Source of the DNA: VXNE01 sp963668365
GTDB lineage: Bacteria; Pseudomonadota; Gammaproteobacteria; Pseudomonadales; Azotimanducaceae
NCBI GenBank assembly: GCA_963668365.1
Contig: OY764266.1
Span: forward strand, 434,001-498,000
DNA length: 64,000 nt
Direction of reading: 5' to 3'
The notes beneath the pieces were generated by a model that did no database searches, was not told the DNA's origin, and worked only from the letters and a program-made list of their open reading frames with translations. Shown here one piece after another: positions 1 to 8,574 of the stretch (positions within the stretch are counted from its first letter, which is position 1; each line of letters starts with the position of its first letter). The translations under genes were made by a program, and so were the position numbers.

Positions 1-85
1 TGGGCACTGGTGGCCGGAAAACCTGAACGGCGTTTCGACCCACAGTGTCATGTGGTCGTTTTTCGGAAGTTTCACAACGCCGTAG
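1..85 (+). CDS. C-terminus of an alpha/beta-hydrolase-type esterase (partial)
   Basis: The frame starting at base 2 is open from the window edge and ends at TAG 83-85. It reads GHWWPENLNGVSTHSVMW and then FFGSF. A His followed by WWP and a VMW-x-FF tail is typical of the extreme C-terminus of polyhydroxybutyrate-depolymerase/feruloyl-esterase-like hydrolases, where that His is the catalytic base. Only 27 residues are visible, so the call rests on this motif. It lies 17 bases upstream of the next gene on the same strand, which suggests a carbohydrate-degradation operon that continues to the left of the window. Confidence 0.5.
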   Translation, partial: GHWWPENLNGVSTHSVMWSFFGSFTTP

Positions 86-102
86 CGCGGAAGGAAAAGA
101 CA

Positions 103-1512
103 GTGGACAAGGACAGAACGCGAGCGCACGGGTCGGAGCAGCGGCGATACCTCCTCCTCGATACTCGCACCGTGGAAGAAGCGCAGAACGCGGAACTCAC
201 GCTGGGGGTTGTCAGGAAGCACAGCGGCAATCCCCTGTTCGGCGAGGACAAGCCATGGGAGATGCGCTTCGACAATCTCTACGCCAATGTCATCCACGAC
301 GACGAGGAGGGCTTGTACAAGTGCTGGTACAGCCCGTTTATCGTCGACAATTCGTCGAAGGGGATGAGCCCCCAGCAGCGCGAAGAGGTGAAATATCGAG
401 CCCCTCGCAACCGCGAAATGGCCATTTGCTACGCCACTTCGCAAGACGGTCTAACCTGGATCAAACCTGACCTGGGGCTTGTCGAATACGACGGAAGCAA
501 GGTCAACAATATTCTCTGGCGAGGCGGCGGAGACACCTGGGCGCTTCAGGCGGGTCCTCATGGCGCAGGGATTTTCAAAGACCTTGAGGACCCGGACCCG
601 ACTCGCCGCTACAAGGCGATCCTCAAGTCCGAGATCCTCTCCGTTGCATTCTCCGCCGACGGTATCCACTGGGCGCCTCCCATAGCCTGTCCCGAAGCGA
701 ATAGCGCGGGCGATACGCACAACAACGCCTTCTGGGCGCCCACGCTGGGAAGGTACGTGGGCATAACCCGCCAATGGAGCAAGCCGCTCGGTCGCCAGGT
801 TGCGTGGACATCGAGCGTCGATTTCCTGAACTGGGACAAGACCCGGATCGTGTTGGAGGGGTTGGACGAGAAACAACAGCCCTATGCGATGCCGGTCTTT
901 TTTCACGGCGGCGTGTATATCGGCCTCGTCGCCATTCACGACCAGGATACGGACCGTGTGTGGACCGAACTGACCTGGAGTCCGGACACGAAAACATGGC
1001 ACCGAGTGCCTCCCGGAACCCCCTTCATCCCAAATGGAGACGAAGGCGAGTATGACTGGGGTTGCGTGTACGCCGCGGCGTGTCCGGTCTTCCTGGAGGA
1101 CGAAATCCGTTTGTACTACGGCGGGAGCGACGGGCTTCACACTAGCTGGCGAAATGGGTTCTTCTGTCTGGCGACGCTGCGTCCGGACGGGTTCGCCGGC
1201 TACAGGATGTCGGACGCGGCGGAGCTGGCGACGGTAACGACAACGCCCATCTTTGACGGGGAGGCTCCGCTCCGGGTTTCGGTGGATGTTGCAGAAGGGG
1301 GCAGCCTCGTGGTGCGTGTCCTGGGCGAGGAGAGGGAGGTGATGGCTGAAAGCCAGCCACTGGCGAGTACCGTGTCGGATGCTGAGGTGCGGTGGCGGGA
1401 AGAGAACGCCCTGGACGCGATCAAGACTAGGCGGGGCCGGCTGCAATTCGCGTTCCGGGAGGCGACAGTGTTTTCGTTTTCCGTGGGCGGCGCAAAGGGA
1501 GGTCTCGAGTGA
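103..1512 (+). CDS. Glycoside hydrolase-like five-bladed beta-propeller protein
   Basis: A 469-residue protein of the beta-propeller glycosidase type (GH32/GH43-like fold), known mainly from carbohydrate-degrading bacteria. Visible signatures are an N-terminal LYKCWYSPF blade, YATSQDGLTW, repeated 'SxDG(I/L)xW' blade motifs (FSADGIHW, SPDTKTW), and acidic residues in the propeller core. I chose GTG at 103 because GGAAGGA lies just upstream (about 90-96) and homologous proteins begin near YLLLDTR; an earlier GTG at 10 is in frame but overlaps the upstream gene. No signal peptide is seen, so it is probably cytoplasmic. The stop overlaps the start of the GH127 gene, so the two are translationally coupled and probably act on the same oligosaccharide. 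The exact substrate is unknown. Confidence 0.7.
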   Translation: MDKDRTRAHGSEQRRYLLLDTRTVEEAQNAELTLGVVRKHSGNPLFGEDKPWEMRFDNLYANVIHDDEEGLYKCWYSPFIVDNSSKGMSPQQREEVKYRAPRNREMAICYATSQDGLTWIKPDLGLVEYDGSKVNNILWRGGGDTWALQAGPHGAGIFKDLEDPDPTRRYKAILKSEILSVAFSADGIHWAPPIACPEANSAGDTHNNAFWAPTLGRYVGITRQWSKPLGRQVAWTSSVDFLNWDKTRIVLEGLDEKQQPYAMPVFFHGGVYIGLVAIHDQDTDRVWTELTWSPDTKTWHRVPPGTPFIPNGDEGEYDWGCVYAAACPVFLEDEIRLYYGGSDGLHTSWRNGFFCLATLRPDGFAGYRMSDAAELATVTTTPIFDGEAPLRVSVDVAEGGSLVVRVLGEEREVMAESQPLASTVSDAEVRWREENALDAIKTRRGRLQFAFREATVFSFSVGGAKGGLE

Positions 1513-3296
1513 TGGCCGCTGTCCCGACAAAAGTAGAGATAGCCTTCGAGCCAGCCGACCCGGGGGGCACCCGGTACGAGGGCTGGATTGGCGACCGCAT
1601 GAGAATCAACGTCGAGAAACGTCTGCTGCGGTTGGACCTGGACATGATTCTCGACCCGTACCTCAATCGACCGGGCAAGCAGTGGTGGGCCGGGGAGCAC
1701 GTCGGAAAGTACCTGCACGCGGCAACCCATGCGTGGCGTTTCACAGGGGATGATCGGCTCCGGACGCGCTTGGACTCCACCGTCACGAAGCTCATCGGCA
1801 CCCAACTCCCGAATGGGTACCTGGGCACGTACGAGGAGGCGGACCAATTCGGCCAGGGAGACGGGGTCGGATGGGACGGCCCGGTCTGGGATGTCTGGAC
1901 GCACAAGTACAACCTCATCGGCTTGCTCGCCTACTACCAGGCCACCGACCATGAACCGGCGCTGGAGGCGAGCAGGCACGCGGCGGACCTGATGTATGAA
2001 CTTTTCGTTGTAGAAAAAAGGAGCATGCGACTTGCCAGTTCGCACCAGGGCATGGCCACGACCAGCGTGCTTGAGCCCATGGCCCTTCTTTACCGGCTGA
2101 CCGGAGAGCCGCGATACCTCGAGTTCTGTCACGCGATCATCGATGCCTGGGAAGACGAAAGCGATCCCGAGACCTGGAGGTCCGAAGAGGAGGGCTGTCA
2201 CCTTCTCACGAGCCTGCTCGAACACGGGAACGTCTACAGGACCGCCAACAGGAAGGCCTACGAGATGCTGTCGAACCTGGTGGGGCTACTCGAGTTGTAC
2301 CGCGTCGATCCCGACGAGCGTTACCTCGCCGCCTGCAGGAATGCATGGGACGACATCGCGACGAAGCGTCTCTACATCACCGGAACAGCCAGCTACCACG
2401 AGAAGTTCACGCCGGATGACAGGCTGCCGCCGGGCGTGGCGGCCGGAGAAGGCTGCGTCACGGTGACCTGGCTGCAACTGACGCGCCACCTCCTCGAACT
2501 GACGGGTGAAGTGCGCTACGCCGACGAACTCGAGCGCACGACGTACAACGCGCTGCTCGCCGCGCAGTCTCCGCGTACCGGAGAGGTGACCTACTTCGTG
2601 CCGCTGCTTGGACGCAAGCACTACAACGGTCACGACGCCAAATTGACCCCCGCGATATCCTGCTGCTCCAGCAGCATTCCCCGCGGCATCGCGATGATTC
2701 CGACTTTCGCGTCTGGCGTTCTGAACGGCAAGCCGGCGCTATTGCAGTACATTCCGGGCAGGCATGTGCTGGCCTACCGCAGCGGCGAGAGGCGCAGGAC
2801 AGTCACGCTGCATGTCAGCGGTGACTATCCCCGAACAGGCGCCCTTGAGGTGCGGGTGGAACCGGAACAGGCAGACCGGTTTTCGGTCGTCTTGCGCGCA
2901 CCCTCCTGGGCGCCGGGATTCGAGGCGACAGTTGACGGAGTGGCCCACACCCCTTCTTCGCGCGGCCGCCTGATCGAGATTGAGCGCGTCTGGTCGCCGG
3001 GGGACACGGTGCGCGTGAAGATCCCCCTTGAAATCCGCCGGGTTCCCGACGGCGACAAGGCCAGCAACGCGGTCGCCTTCGTCAGGGGGCCGCAGGTTCT
3101 CGCCACGGATACGGCCGTTGAAGCAGGTGGCGGCACTGCCGAATCGGGCTGGTGGGGCGACGCCGTCTACACGCGGGTGGTCACGCAGAATGGAATCGAG
3201 AAAGAGCTCCGGCTGGTGACCTTCGCTGACGCAGGTCAGAACAAGGAGGAATACGCCGTGCTCCACGAGGGGATCGAAGCGGGTAACTGCGAATGA
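1512..3296 (+). CDS. Glycoside hydrolase family 127 protein (beta-L-arabinofuranosidase-like)
   Basis: A 594-residue DUF1680/GH127 protein, the family of zinc-dependent beta-L-arabinofuranosidases that use a cysteine nucleophile. An (alpha/alpha)6 barrel occupies about residues 60-420, with beta-rich domains after it. The zinc/cysteine centre is recognisable: E313-G-C315 in GEGCVTVTW and C384-C385 in SCCSSS, matching the Glu-x-Cys and Cys-Cys quartet of the characterised Bifidobacterium enzyme. The length is normal for the family. ATG at 1512 follows a GTG at 1509 and overlaps the upstream TGA, indicating coupling with the propeller glycosidase. No secretion signal is seen, which suggests intracellular trimming of imported arabino-oligosaccharides. 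The natural substrate is inferred, not shown. Confidence 0.85.
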   Translation: MAAVPTKVEIAFEPADPGGTRYEGWIGDRMRINVEKRLLRLDLDMILDPYLNRPGKQWWAGEHVGKYLHAATHAWRFTGDDRLRTRLDSTVTKLIGTQLPNGYLGTYEEADQFGQGDGVGWDGPVWDVWTHKYNLIGLLAYYQATDHEPALEASRHAADLMYELFVVEKRSMRLASSHQGMATTSVLEPMALLYRLTGEPRYLEFCHAIIDAWEDESDPETWRSEEEGCHLLTSLLEHGNVYRTANRKAYEMLSNLVGLLELYRVDPDERYLAACRNAWDDIATKRLYITGTASYHEKFTPDDRLPPGVAAGEGCVTVTWLQLTRHLLELTGEVRYADELERTTYNALLAAQSPRTGEVTYFVPLLGRKHYNGHDAKLTPAISCCSSSIPRGIAMIPTFASGVLNGKPALLQYIPGRHVLAYRSGERRRTVTLHVSGDYPRTGALEVRVEPEQADRFSVVLRAPSWAPGFEATVDGVAHTPSSRGRLIEIERVWSPGDTVRVKIPLEIRRVPDGDKASNAVAFVRGPQVLATDTAVEAGGGTAESGWWGDAVYTRVVTQNGIEKELRLVTFADAGQNKEEYAVLHEGIEAGNCE

Positions 3297-3351
3297 ACCC
3301 GAGTGTTCCGGTCTCCTGTGGTGTGCCGCAAGTGTCCGCGCCCCTGGCTAC

Positions 3352-4590
3352 TCAATCCGCCTTGGTCGCCTTGCTTCTCCGTTTGCCGAATACCGGGTAG
3401 TCGATAGCGTTATCCTTGCCGCTCATTGCTCCCTTGAACGTGTCTCCCGACACCCTCAACCGGGTTAAAAGCATCCTGCTCGATGTATCGTCGCCCTTGA
3501 CTTGCACCCAACTCATCTGGGATGCAGGAGCTTCGTACTCGTAGCTCAGGATGCCGTCATCAAAGCTGATGGCGGCGACCTCGATCTCACCGTCCCGGGC
3601 GTCGACGAGCGTTGCCACAAGCACGTCCTCTTGCGCAGCAATGGTCAGGACGCTGTTGCCGACCTCACCGAGGATGTTGGTGGTGACGTCCCACCGGCCG
3701 ATGACGGCGTCCAGGGACGGTGCGGCGTCCGCGCCTTTCACTCCGGGATAATCGCGCCAGATCCACCGCAGCGTATCGGGAAAGATCGCGCCGCCGTGGG
3801 CCAGGTTGTGCCCGCCGGCGCCCATCTCGAAACGATAGTCGTACCGCGCGAACGACAACGCGGACTCCATGCTGAGATTGGCGAGGGTCCAGTTTCCCTG
3901 CTCGAGGTTCAGGTCGTTCATTCCATCCTGGAGGAACACCCGTATGGGTTTTGGATTTCCGCGGGTCAGCCGAATGAGATACGGATACTCGGACCCGCCG
4001 CGAAGCCGGGTGTAGCTGCCTATGTGACTGATGACCTTGCTGAAGGCGTCGGGGCGTTCCCACGCGGCCGTGAAGGAAGCGAGGCCCCCGTCGCTCATGC
4101 CGCCGATGGCTCGGCCCTCTGCGTTGTCGACAAGGTTGTAGTCCTTGCCGACCTCCGGAAGGATTTCTTCGAGCAGGAACCGGGCATAGGCGTCGGTGAG
4201 CGGAACATACTGTGCGCTACGCTGGTCGTCGACGTGTTCGCTGCTGCCCGGATTGATGAAGATGCCGATGGTCACCGGCATTTCGCCCTTGTGAATCAGG
4301 TTGTCGAAAACGGTCGGCGCCCTCACGGGCCCTTCCAGGTGGACGTAGGCCTGGCCGTCCTGGAAGACCATCACGCACGCGGGCTCGGCGTCGGTGTATT
4401 GGGCGGGCACATAGACCCAGTAATCGTGGGTCGTGTCGGGATAGATCCGACTGTCATCCCACGTGTGTTTGGTCACCACGCCCTTCGGGACGCCATCCTG
4501 CGGCAATGAATCAACGTCTGGCACGTAATCTTCTCCATTTGCCCAGGTCGCAAGGACCAGAGACAACACTATGATCAAGAAAAATGGCAT
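3352..4590 (-). CDS. Secreted esterase of the enterochelin-esterase/esterase-D type with C-terminal beta domain
   Basis: A 412-residue protein with an N-terminal signal peptide (hydrophobic stretch FFLIIVLSLVLATWA, probable cleavage near residue 18-20). Residues about 40-300 form an alpha/beta hydrolase of the putative-esterase family (PF00756): VFQDGQAYV near the oxyanion region, nucleophile Ser in GGMSDGG, a likely acid in DGMNDLN and a His in GGHNLAHGG. Residues about 305-405 form a separate beta-rich domain. A GGAGG sequence lies 6 bases before the ATG. It converges on the GH127 gene and, with its neighbours, fits removal of acyl or feruloyl groups from plant or algal polysaccharide in the periplasm. 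The acyl substrate cannot be told from sequence. Confidence 0.75.
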   Translation of the reverse strand: MPFFLIIVLSLVLATWANGEDYVPDVDSLPQDGVPKGVVTKHTWDDSRIYPDTTHDYWVYVPAQYTDAEPACVMVFQDGQAYVHLEGPVRAPTVFDNLIHKGEMPVTIGIFINPGSSEHVDDQRSAQYVPLTDAYARFLLEEILPEVGKDYNLVDNAEGRAIGGMSDGGLASFTAAWERPDAFSKVISHIGSYTRLRGGSEYPYLIRLTRGNPKPIRVFLQDGMNDLNLEQGNWTLANLSMESALSFARYDYRFEMGAGGHNLAHGGAIFPDTLRWIWRDYPGVKGADAAPSLDAVIGRWDVTTNILGEVGNSVLTIAAQEDVLVATLVDARDGEIEVAAISFDDGILSYEYEAPASQMSWVQVKGDDTSSRMLLTRLRVSGDTFKGAMSGKDNAIDYPVFGKRRSKATKAD

Positions 4591-4686
4591 ATTTGCCTCC
4601 GCGCTTCCTTATGGTCGCAATGGCCAGACCATTGCGCAATTCCCTAGAATATCCGGCCACGCACAGCGCAGGGCATTGGCGGGCCT

Positions 4687-5592
4687 ATGAACGACGAAGA
4701 AAAATACCTTTTTGATCTTCGCGGCTACATCGTCGTGAAGAATGCGCTATCGGCCGAACAGGTGGAAGATCTGTCCGCGCGCCTGGAGGCCCGGCGCAAG
4801 GCCGGGGACAGGCGTCACTTCGGTTCGGACCGGACCGGCTTGCGGGCGGATTCGGAAGTCGCCTGGTCGGCGCCTTCCCTGCTGGAGTGGGGTGGCACCT
4901 ACATCGATCTCATCGACCTGCCAACCATCGCCCCCTATCTCGAGACACTGCTCGGCGCCGGCTACCGGCTGGACCACGACTACATCAACGTCGTCAACGA
5001 GGAGCATCCGAGCAGACTCTACCTTCACGGCGGCGGTCATCAGGGCGCGGGAGGTCCAAGGGATATCGTGGGACCATCGGACGGCGGTCAATGCTACTAC
5101 CGCTACAACAACGGCAAGTTCTTCAATGGCCTGATCACCGCCGCTTTCGAGCTGAGCGACGTGACCCCTTCGACCGGCGGCTTTGCATGCGTCCCGGGCA
5201 GTCACAAGGTGAACTTTCCGCTGCCGCCGGAACGGCGCGTCAGCATGAAGCAGGCCGACGTGCCGCCGTTCGTGGACCGGGTCAATGCCGAGGCGGGCGA
5301 TGCCATCATCTTCACCGAAGCCTGCGCCCACGGAACGGTGCCCTGGGAGGGCGGCGGAGAACGTCGAACCGTGTTCTACAAGTATTGCCCCCACGCGGTG
5401 GCCTGGGGGCCGTGCTACTACAACGCTGACCACTATGGCGACCTGACCGAGAATCAGCGCGCCATCCTCACCCCGCCGAGCGCTTACGGACCACACAGTC
5501 ATACGGCGCCGATATGGCAGAGGGCACAGGCGGACCAGGCGGAATTGGCCAGGCTGCGCAAGGAAGTGGCGGAACTGAGAGAACGCGTTTGA
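4687..5592 (+). CDS. Phytanoyl-CoA dioxygenase (PhyH) family protein
   Basis: A 301-residue Fe(II)/2-oxoglutarate-dependent oxygenase of the PhyH family (double-stranded beta-helix). Seen are LYLHGGG (about residue 116), the GGFACVPGSHK turn that is diagnostic of the family, GDAIIFTEACAHGT with the distal iron-ligand His, and ERRTVFYKY with the Arg that binds 2-oxoglutarate. The proximal HxD ligand pair of classical PhyH is not obvious, as is common in this LHGG subfamily. A short charged helix ends the protein. Its substrate is unknown: PhyH relatives hydroxylate fatty acyl-CoA, ectoine, phosphonates and other small molecules. It is a single gene on the + strand, divergent from the secreted esterase. 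Confidence 0.8.
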   Translation: MNDEEKYLFDLRGYIVVKNALSAEQVEDLSARLEARRKAGDRRHFGSDRTGLRADSEVAWSAPSLLEWGGTYIDLIDLPTIAPYLETLLGAGYRLDHDYINVVNEEHPSRLYLHGGGHQGAGGPRDIVGPSDGGQCYYRYNNGKFFNGLITAAFELSDVTPSTGGFACVPGSHKVNFPLPPERRVSMKQADVPPFVDRVNAEAGDAIIFTEACAHGTVPWEGGGERRTVFYKYCPHAVAWGPCYYNADHYGDLTENQRAILTPPSAYGPHSHTAPIWQRAQADQAELARLRKEVAELRERV

Positions 5593-5637
5593 GGTGGCGG
5601 CCGCGCGACTGTCTCGCCGTTCAACCGGAGAAACACC

Positions 5638-6057
5638 ATGTCTCTTAACGTTTACCTGACGTTCGACGGCAACTGCCGCGAAGCGTTCGGGTTCTACCGG
5701 TCCGTCTTCGGTGGAGACTTCGAGGCTTTTGCAACCTTCGCCGAAGGCCCGGACGACATGCAGGTGCCCGATGAAGCCAAGGACAACGTCATGCACGTCT
5801 CGCTGCGCGTCGGCGACAGCGTGCTGATGGGCAGCGACCACGGTCCGTTCGGCTCCCCGGTCTCTGTCGGCAACAACTTCTCCATCTCCATCGTTGGCCA
5901 GAGTCGCGAACACTGCGACGAGGTGTTCTCGAAGTTGTCTGATGGCGGATCGGTGACGATGCCCTTGCAAGACACGTTCTGGGGTTCCTACTACGGCATG
6001 TGGACGGACAGGTTCGGCATCAACTGGATGGTGAATTACGCCTTGCCGGCCGACTGA
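5638..6057 (+). CDS. VOC family protein (PhnB/glyoxalase-like)
   Basis: A 139-residue vicinal-oxygen-chelate protein of the PhnB-like subfamily (often mis-named 3-demethylubiquinone methyltransferase). It starts MSLNVYLTFDGNCREAFGFY, the usual N-terminal beta-alpha-beta module, and ends with WGSYYGMWTDRFGINWMVN, the typical C-terminal motif. GGAGA precedes the ATG by 6 bases. No catalytic role can be assigned; members bind metals or small aromatic ligands. It lies 45 bases after the PhyH gene on the same strand and may be co-transcribed with it. Confidence 0.8.
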   Translation: MSLNVYLTFDGNCREAFGFYRSVFGGDFEAFATFAEGPDDMQVPDEAKDNVMHVSLRVGDSVLMGSDHGPFGSPVSVGNNFSISIVGQSREHCDEVFSKLSDGGSVTMPLQDTFWGSYYGMWTDRFGINWMVNYALPAD

Positions 6058-6090
6058 GGCGGCAACAGGCGATGTCGGGACATTGAGCCG

Positions 6091-6549
6091 GTGAACATCG
6101 CTTACGAATCGAAAGACCGGGCGCGATTGGCGGTGACGCTCCTCGCGTGGCTCTGGGCGGGCCTGGTGCTCGGCGTGAGCTTCGTTGCGACACCGGTGAA
6201 GTTCCTCGCGCCGTCACTGTCGCTTGCCGACGCACTTGCCGTTGGCCGGGTGACCTTCGAAGCCCTGAAGTGGATCGAGTGCGTAGCGGTGGTGGCGTTG
6301 GGAACTTCGATCTGGATCGCCGCGCCAAGACGCCGCGAACTCGCGCTGCTTGGATCTGTCGCGCTGATCCTTCTGTGCCAGTACGCATGGATGCTGCCGA
6401 TTCTCGATGCCAGGGTGCAGACGATCATCGACGGACAGTCCCTGCCGCCGTCGTCCTTACACTGGATCTACACGGTGCTGGAGTTCGTGAAGGTCGCGCT
6501 GCTGGTCGTCCTGGGACTGATCAGCTTTGGCGGTCTGGGACGGCGTTGA
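6091..6549 (+). CDS. Four-helix membrane protein, DUF4149/TMEM205-like
   Basis: A 152-residue integral inner-membrane protein with four predicted transmembrane segments, at about residues 12-30, 48-68, 75-95 and 125-147. The first segment contains WAGLVLGVSFVATPVKF, resembling the 'G-x-S/T-F-x-x-P' start of DUF4149/TMEM205-type proteins. Start is GTG at 6091, 33 bases after the VOC gene. Function is unknown; the family assignment is by eye and tentative. Confidence 0.6.
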   Translation: MNIAYESKDRARLAVTLLAWLWAGLVLGVSFVATPVKFLAPSLSLADALAVGRVTFEALKWIECVAVVALGTSIWIAAPRRRELALLGSVALILLCQYAWMLPILDARVQTIIDGQSLPPSSLHWIYTVLEFVKVALLVVLGLISFGGLGRR

Positions 6550-6788
6550 CGCCGCGTCCCCTTGCCCAATGGCTAGGTGGATTGTCCTATATTGGGTGGT
6601 TAATCGCGTTGCCGTCAACATTAGGTTGCGCGACCCCTTTGATCGATTGCGAAGCAGATATCGCGGCATGGCGATGTCACTTCAGGGCAGAGGATTCCAC
6701 GTCGTGTTCAGCGTAGAATCGTTCGGATTATCGAGACTGGCGACGCCCGGGACGCAAACGGTAGCGGCGCTTGAGGGAGTAGCTTCAA

Positions 6789-7073
6789 ATGACTGATGCG
6801 ACAAACCCGATACTGTCTTGTCTCGGTCGCGATCCCGAAGATATCGCGAGGAGATTGCGGGAGTTTTCGAAGTCGGCGGGAATGCTCTCGAATGACCGGC
6901 CGCGTCTCATCAACGAGCACCCATTGCAATGGATTGGAGTGTACCGCGGCGAAGTGTCGGCAAAAGCTGACGATCTGCCATCGCTGATGGAGGATCTGGA
7001 GAGGCGGGGAATTCCGCTCGGCGACACGATCATTCGTTTCATCGAGAAGAACCAGCGCACCCTGATCCTCTAG
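6789..7073 (+). CDS. Small DUF5678-like protein, first gene of a three-gene cassette
   Basis: A 94-residue soluble protein. The segment LINEHPLQWIGVYRGEVSAKADDLPSLMEDLERRGIP matches the pattern of DUF5678 proteins: a short beta-hairpin holding 'WVGVYxGxVxAxADDLxxLxxxL'. GGGAG stands 9-13 bases before the ATG. One base separates its stop from the start of the aspartic-protease-like gene, so the two are almost certainly co-translated. No catalytic residues are visible; the molecular role of the family is unknown. Small-protein/protease pairs of this kind suggest a regulator and its protease, or a toxin-antitoxin-like pair, but this is inference. Confidence 0.6.
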   Translation: MTDATNPILSCLGRDPEDIARRLREFSKSAGMLSNDRPRLINEHPLQWIGVYRGEVSAKADDLPSLMEDLERRGIPLGDTIIRFIEKNQRTLIL

Positions 7074-7074
7074 C

Positions 7075-7512
7075 ATGCTGCGAGGAAGATTCGGCGACAC
7101 GTCCGGTCGGCCCTACATGGAAGGGCATGTCCTGTTCCCCCGGTTGGGATGGAGCGGCAACGTCTCGTTCATTTTCGACACGGGAGCGGACACGTCGTTG
7201 CTAATGCCCCTCGATGCGCAGCGGATGGGAATCAACTACGGATTGTTCGAGGACCAAGAATCAACGCTGGGAGTTGGTGGGGCTTCGGAGAACTTCATCG
7301 AGGGGGCGTATGTGGCCTTTGCCGACGATGAAGCGCTGTACGGATACGAAATCGAGCTACGCATCTGCAAGCCAGCGGATGAGTTGATGACGGTCCCCTC
7401 GCTGCTGGGACGTAACATCATCGATCGGTGGAGAGTCACTTACGACAAGTCGGCGGCGGAGCTTCTGGCGAAGGTGATCTCGTCGGATGCCCAGACGAGA
7501 CTTGAAGGTTGA
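7075..7512 (+). CDS. Retropepsin-like (clan AA) aspartic protease
   Basis: A 145-residue single-domain aspartic protease-like protein. The active-site triad D35-T36-G37 sits in FIFDTGADTSLL, followed by the beta-hairpin flap region and the C-terminal hydrophobic 'LLGRNIIDRW' segment that corresponds to the hydrophobic-hydrophobic-glycine motif of retropepsins. Like retroviral proteases it should act as a homodimer, because there is only one Asp-Thr-Gly. It is soluble and has no signal peptide. It is tightly coupled to the DUF5678-like gene (1-base gap) and overlaps the next gene by 4 bases. The substrate is unknown. Confidence 0.8.
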   Translation: MLRGRFGDTSGRPYMEGHVLFPRLGWSGNVSFIFDTGADTSLLMPLDAQRMGINYGLFEDQESTLGVGGASENFIEGAYVAFADDEALYGYEIELRICKPADELMTVPSLLGRNIIDRWRVTYDKSAAELLAKVISSDAQTRLEG

Positions 7513-8519
7513 AGGAAACCGGTTGCCGAAAGGGATCGACGATCTCAACCAATCGACTGTCGTCTGTCGACTACGCTGGTTACGAGCAAGCCCTGTTCCG
7601 GTTTCTGTGGGATTGGGCGGACCGGTGCCACGCTGACGAACTCGATGGCGGCGGCCGAAACGGCCGACCGCCGGTCCTCCGGCCTGAGTTCGCATCGGAA
7701 GCACTCATTGTTCCAAAGGATCAAGACCGAGCGCGCGAGGTCGTCTCAGCCATCCATCGAAGACAACGCCATCGATGGTTTCGCAGCTTAAAGAGCTCCC
7801 AGGCGCTCGCCCAAAGCGTATTCGGAGCGATCCACGCTTTCCGATGCCTAGACGTGCTCCGCGATGTTTCCGCAGATTGCGGACGCCCGGCCTTCCTCGA
7901 AGATGCACGCGGTGCGTCGCTCGAACTAGAGCACGAGGTCCGCAGTCTGGACGAGCCGAGGCGCACCAGTGTCGACGCCTTTGTCGAAGGGCCTTCGCGG
8001 TGCGTCGCCATTGAGTGCAAGTTCACCGAACGAGAGTTCGGCGTCTGTTCAAGACCAAAGTTGCGACCCGGCGACAGAACTTTCGCGAAGCAGTACTGCG
8101 ACGGTGACTACCGCGTGCAACGCGGGCGCAGCGAACGTTGCGCCTTGACGGAAATCGGCGTCGGCTATTGGAAGTATCTTCCGCATCTTTTCGATTGGAA
8201 TGCCGACCACGATCTCAGCCCGTGTCCGTTCTCTGCCGTCTACCAACTGGCCCGCAACGCACTGGCAGTCACAGTGACCGCCGAAGGGGTCGACGCAAAC
8301 GCCGGACACGTTCTGGTCGTATACGACGAACGAAATCCAGAGTTCGCAAGCGGTGGCGGGGCACGGCGGCAATATGAAGCCGCGATAGCCGCGTGCCGCA
8401 TACCTGGCCTCATTCGTTGCTTGAGTTGGCAACGTTTGGCTAGTGCCCTGGATGCGGCACCTGACCTCGCCTATCTGGTGGCGGGACTCAAAGAAAAGTA
8501 CGGCATCAGTCCAGAATGA
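7509..8519 (+). CDS. PD-(D/E)XK nuclease-like protein, PGN_0703-type
   Basis: A 336-residue protein that starts with TTG inside the TTGA overlap with the protease gene. A PD-(D/E)XK core is visible: D156 in TSVDAFVE, then E169-C-K171 in VAIECKFTE, with a downstream Cys-containing segment (REFGVCSRPKL). An upstream FRSLKSSQALAQSVFG motif resembles the W-x-x-x-x-SSQA segment that I associate with the PGN_0703 family of putative restriction endonucleases. No methyltransferase is next to it, so a classical restriction-modification role is not supported. DNA cleavage is inferred from the motif; the precise family should be checked. Its coupling to a protease gene is the notable feature. Confidence 0.6.
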   Translation: MKETGCRKGSTISTNRLSSVDYAGYEQALFRFLWDWADRCHADELDGGGRNGRPPVLRPEFASEALIVPKDQDRAREVVSAIHRRQRHRWFRSLKSSQALAQSVFGAIHAFRCLDVLRDVSADCGRPAFLEDARGASLELEHEVRSLDEPRRTSVDAFVEGPSRCVAIECKFTEREFGVCSRPKLRPGDRTFAKQYCDGDYRVQRGRSERCALTEIGVGYWKYLPHLFDWNADHDLSPCPFSAVYQLARNALAVTVTAEGVDANAGHVLVVYDERNPEFASGGGARRQYEAAIAACRIPGLIRCLSWQRLASALDAAPDLAYLVAGLKEKYGISPE

Positions 8520-8574
8520 CCCATGGGATTGGCTAGAACGTCTAAGTCGTCTCTGGGGTAGCCCTGACCGGCAT

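Noticed and set aside
6550..6788. Possible RNA gene or small protein in the gap before the DUF5678-like gene
   Set aside because: No tRNA-like cloverleaf, no convincing reading frame with ribosome-binding site, and no clear hairpins were found.
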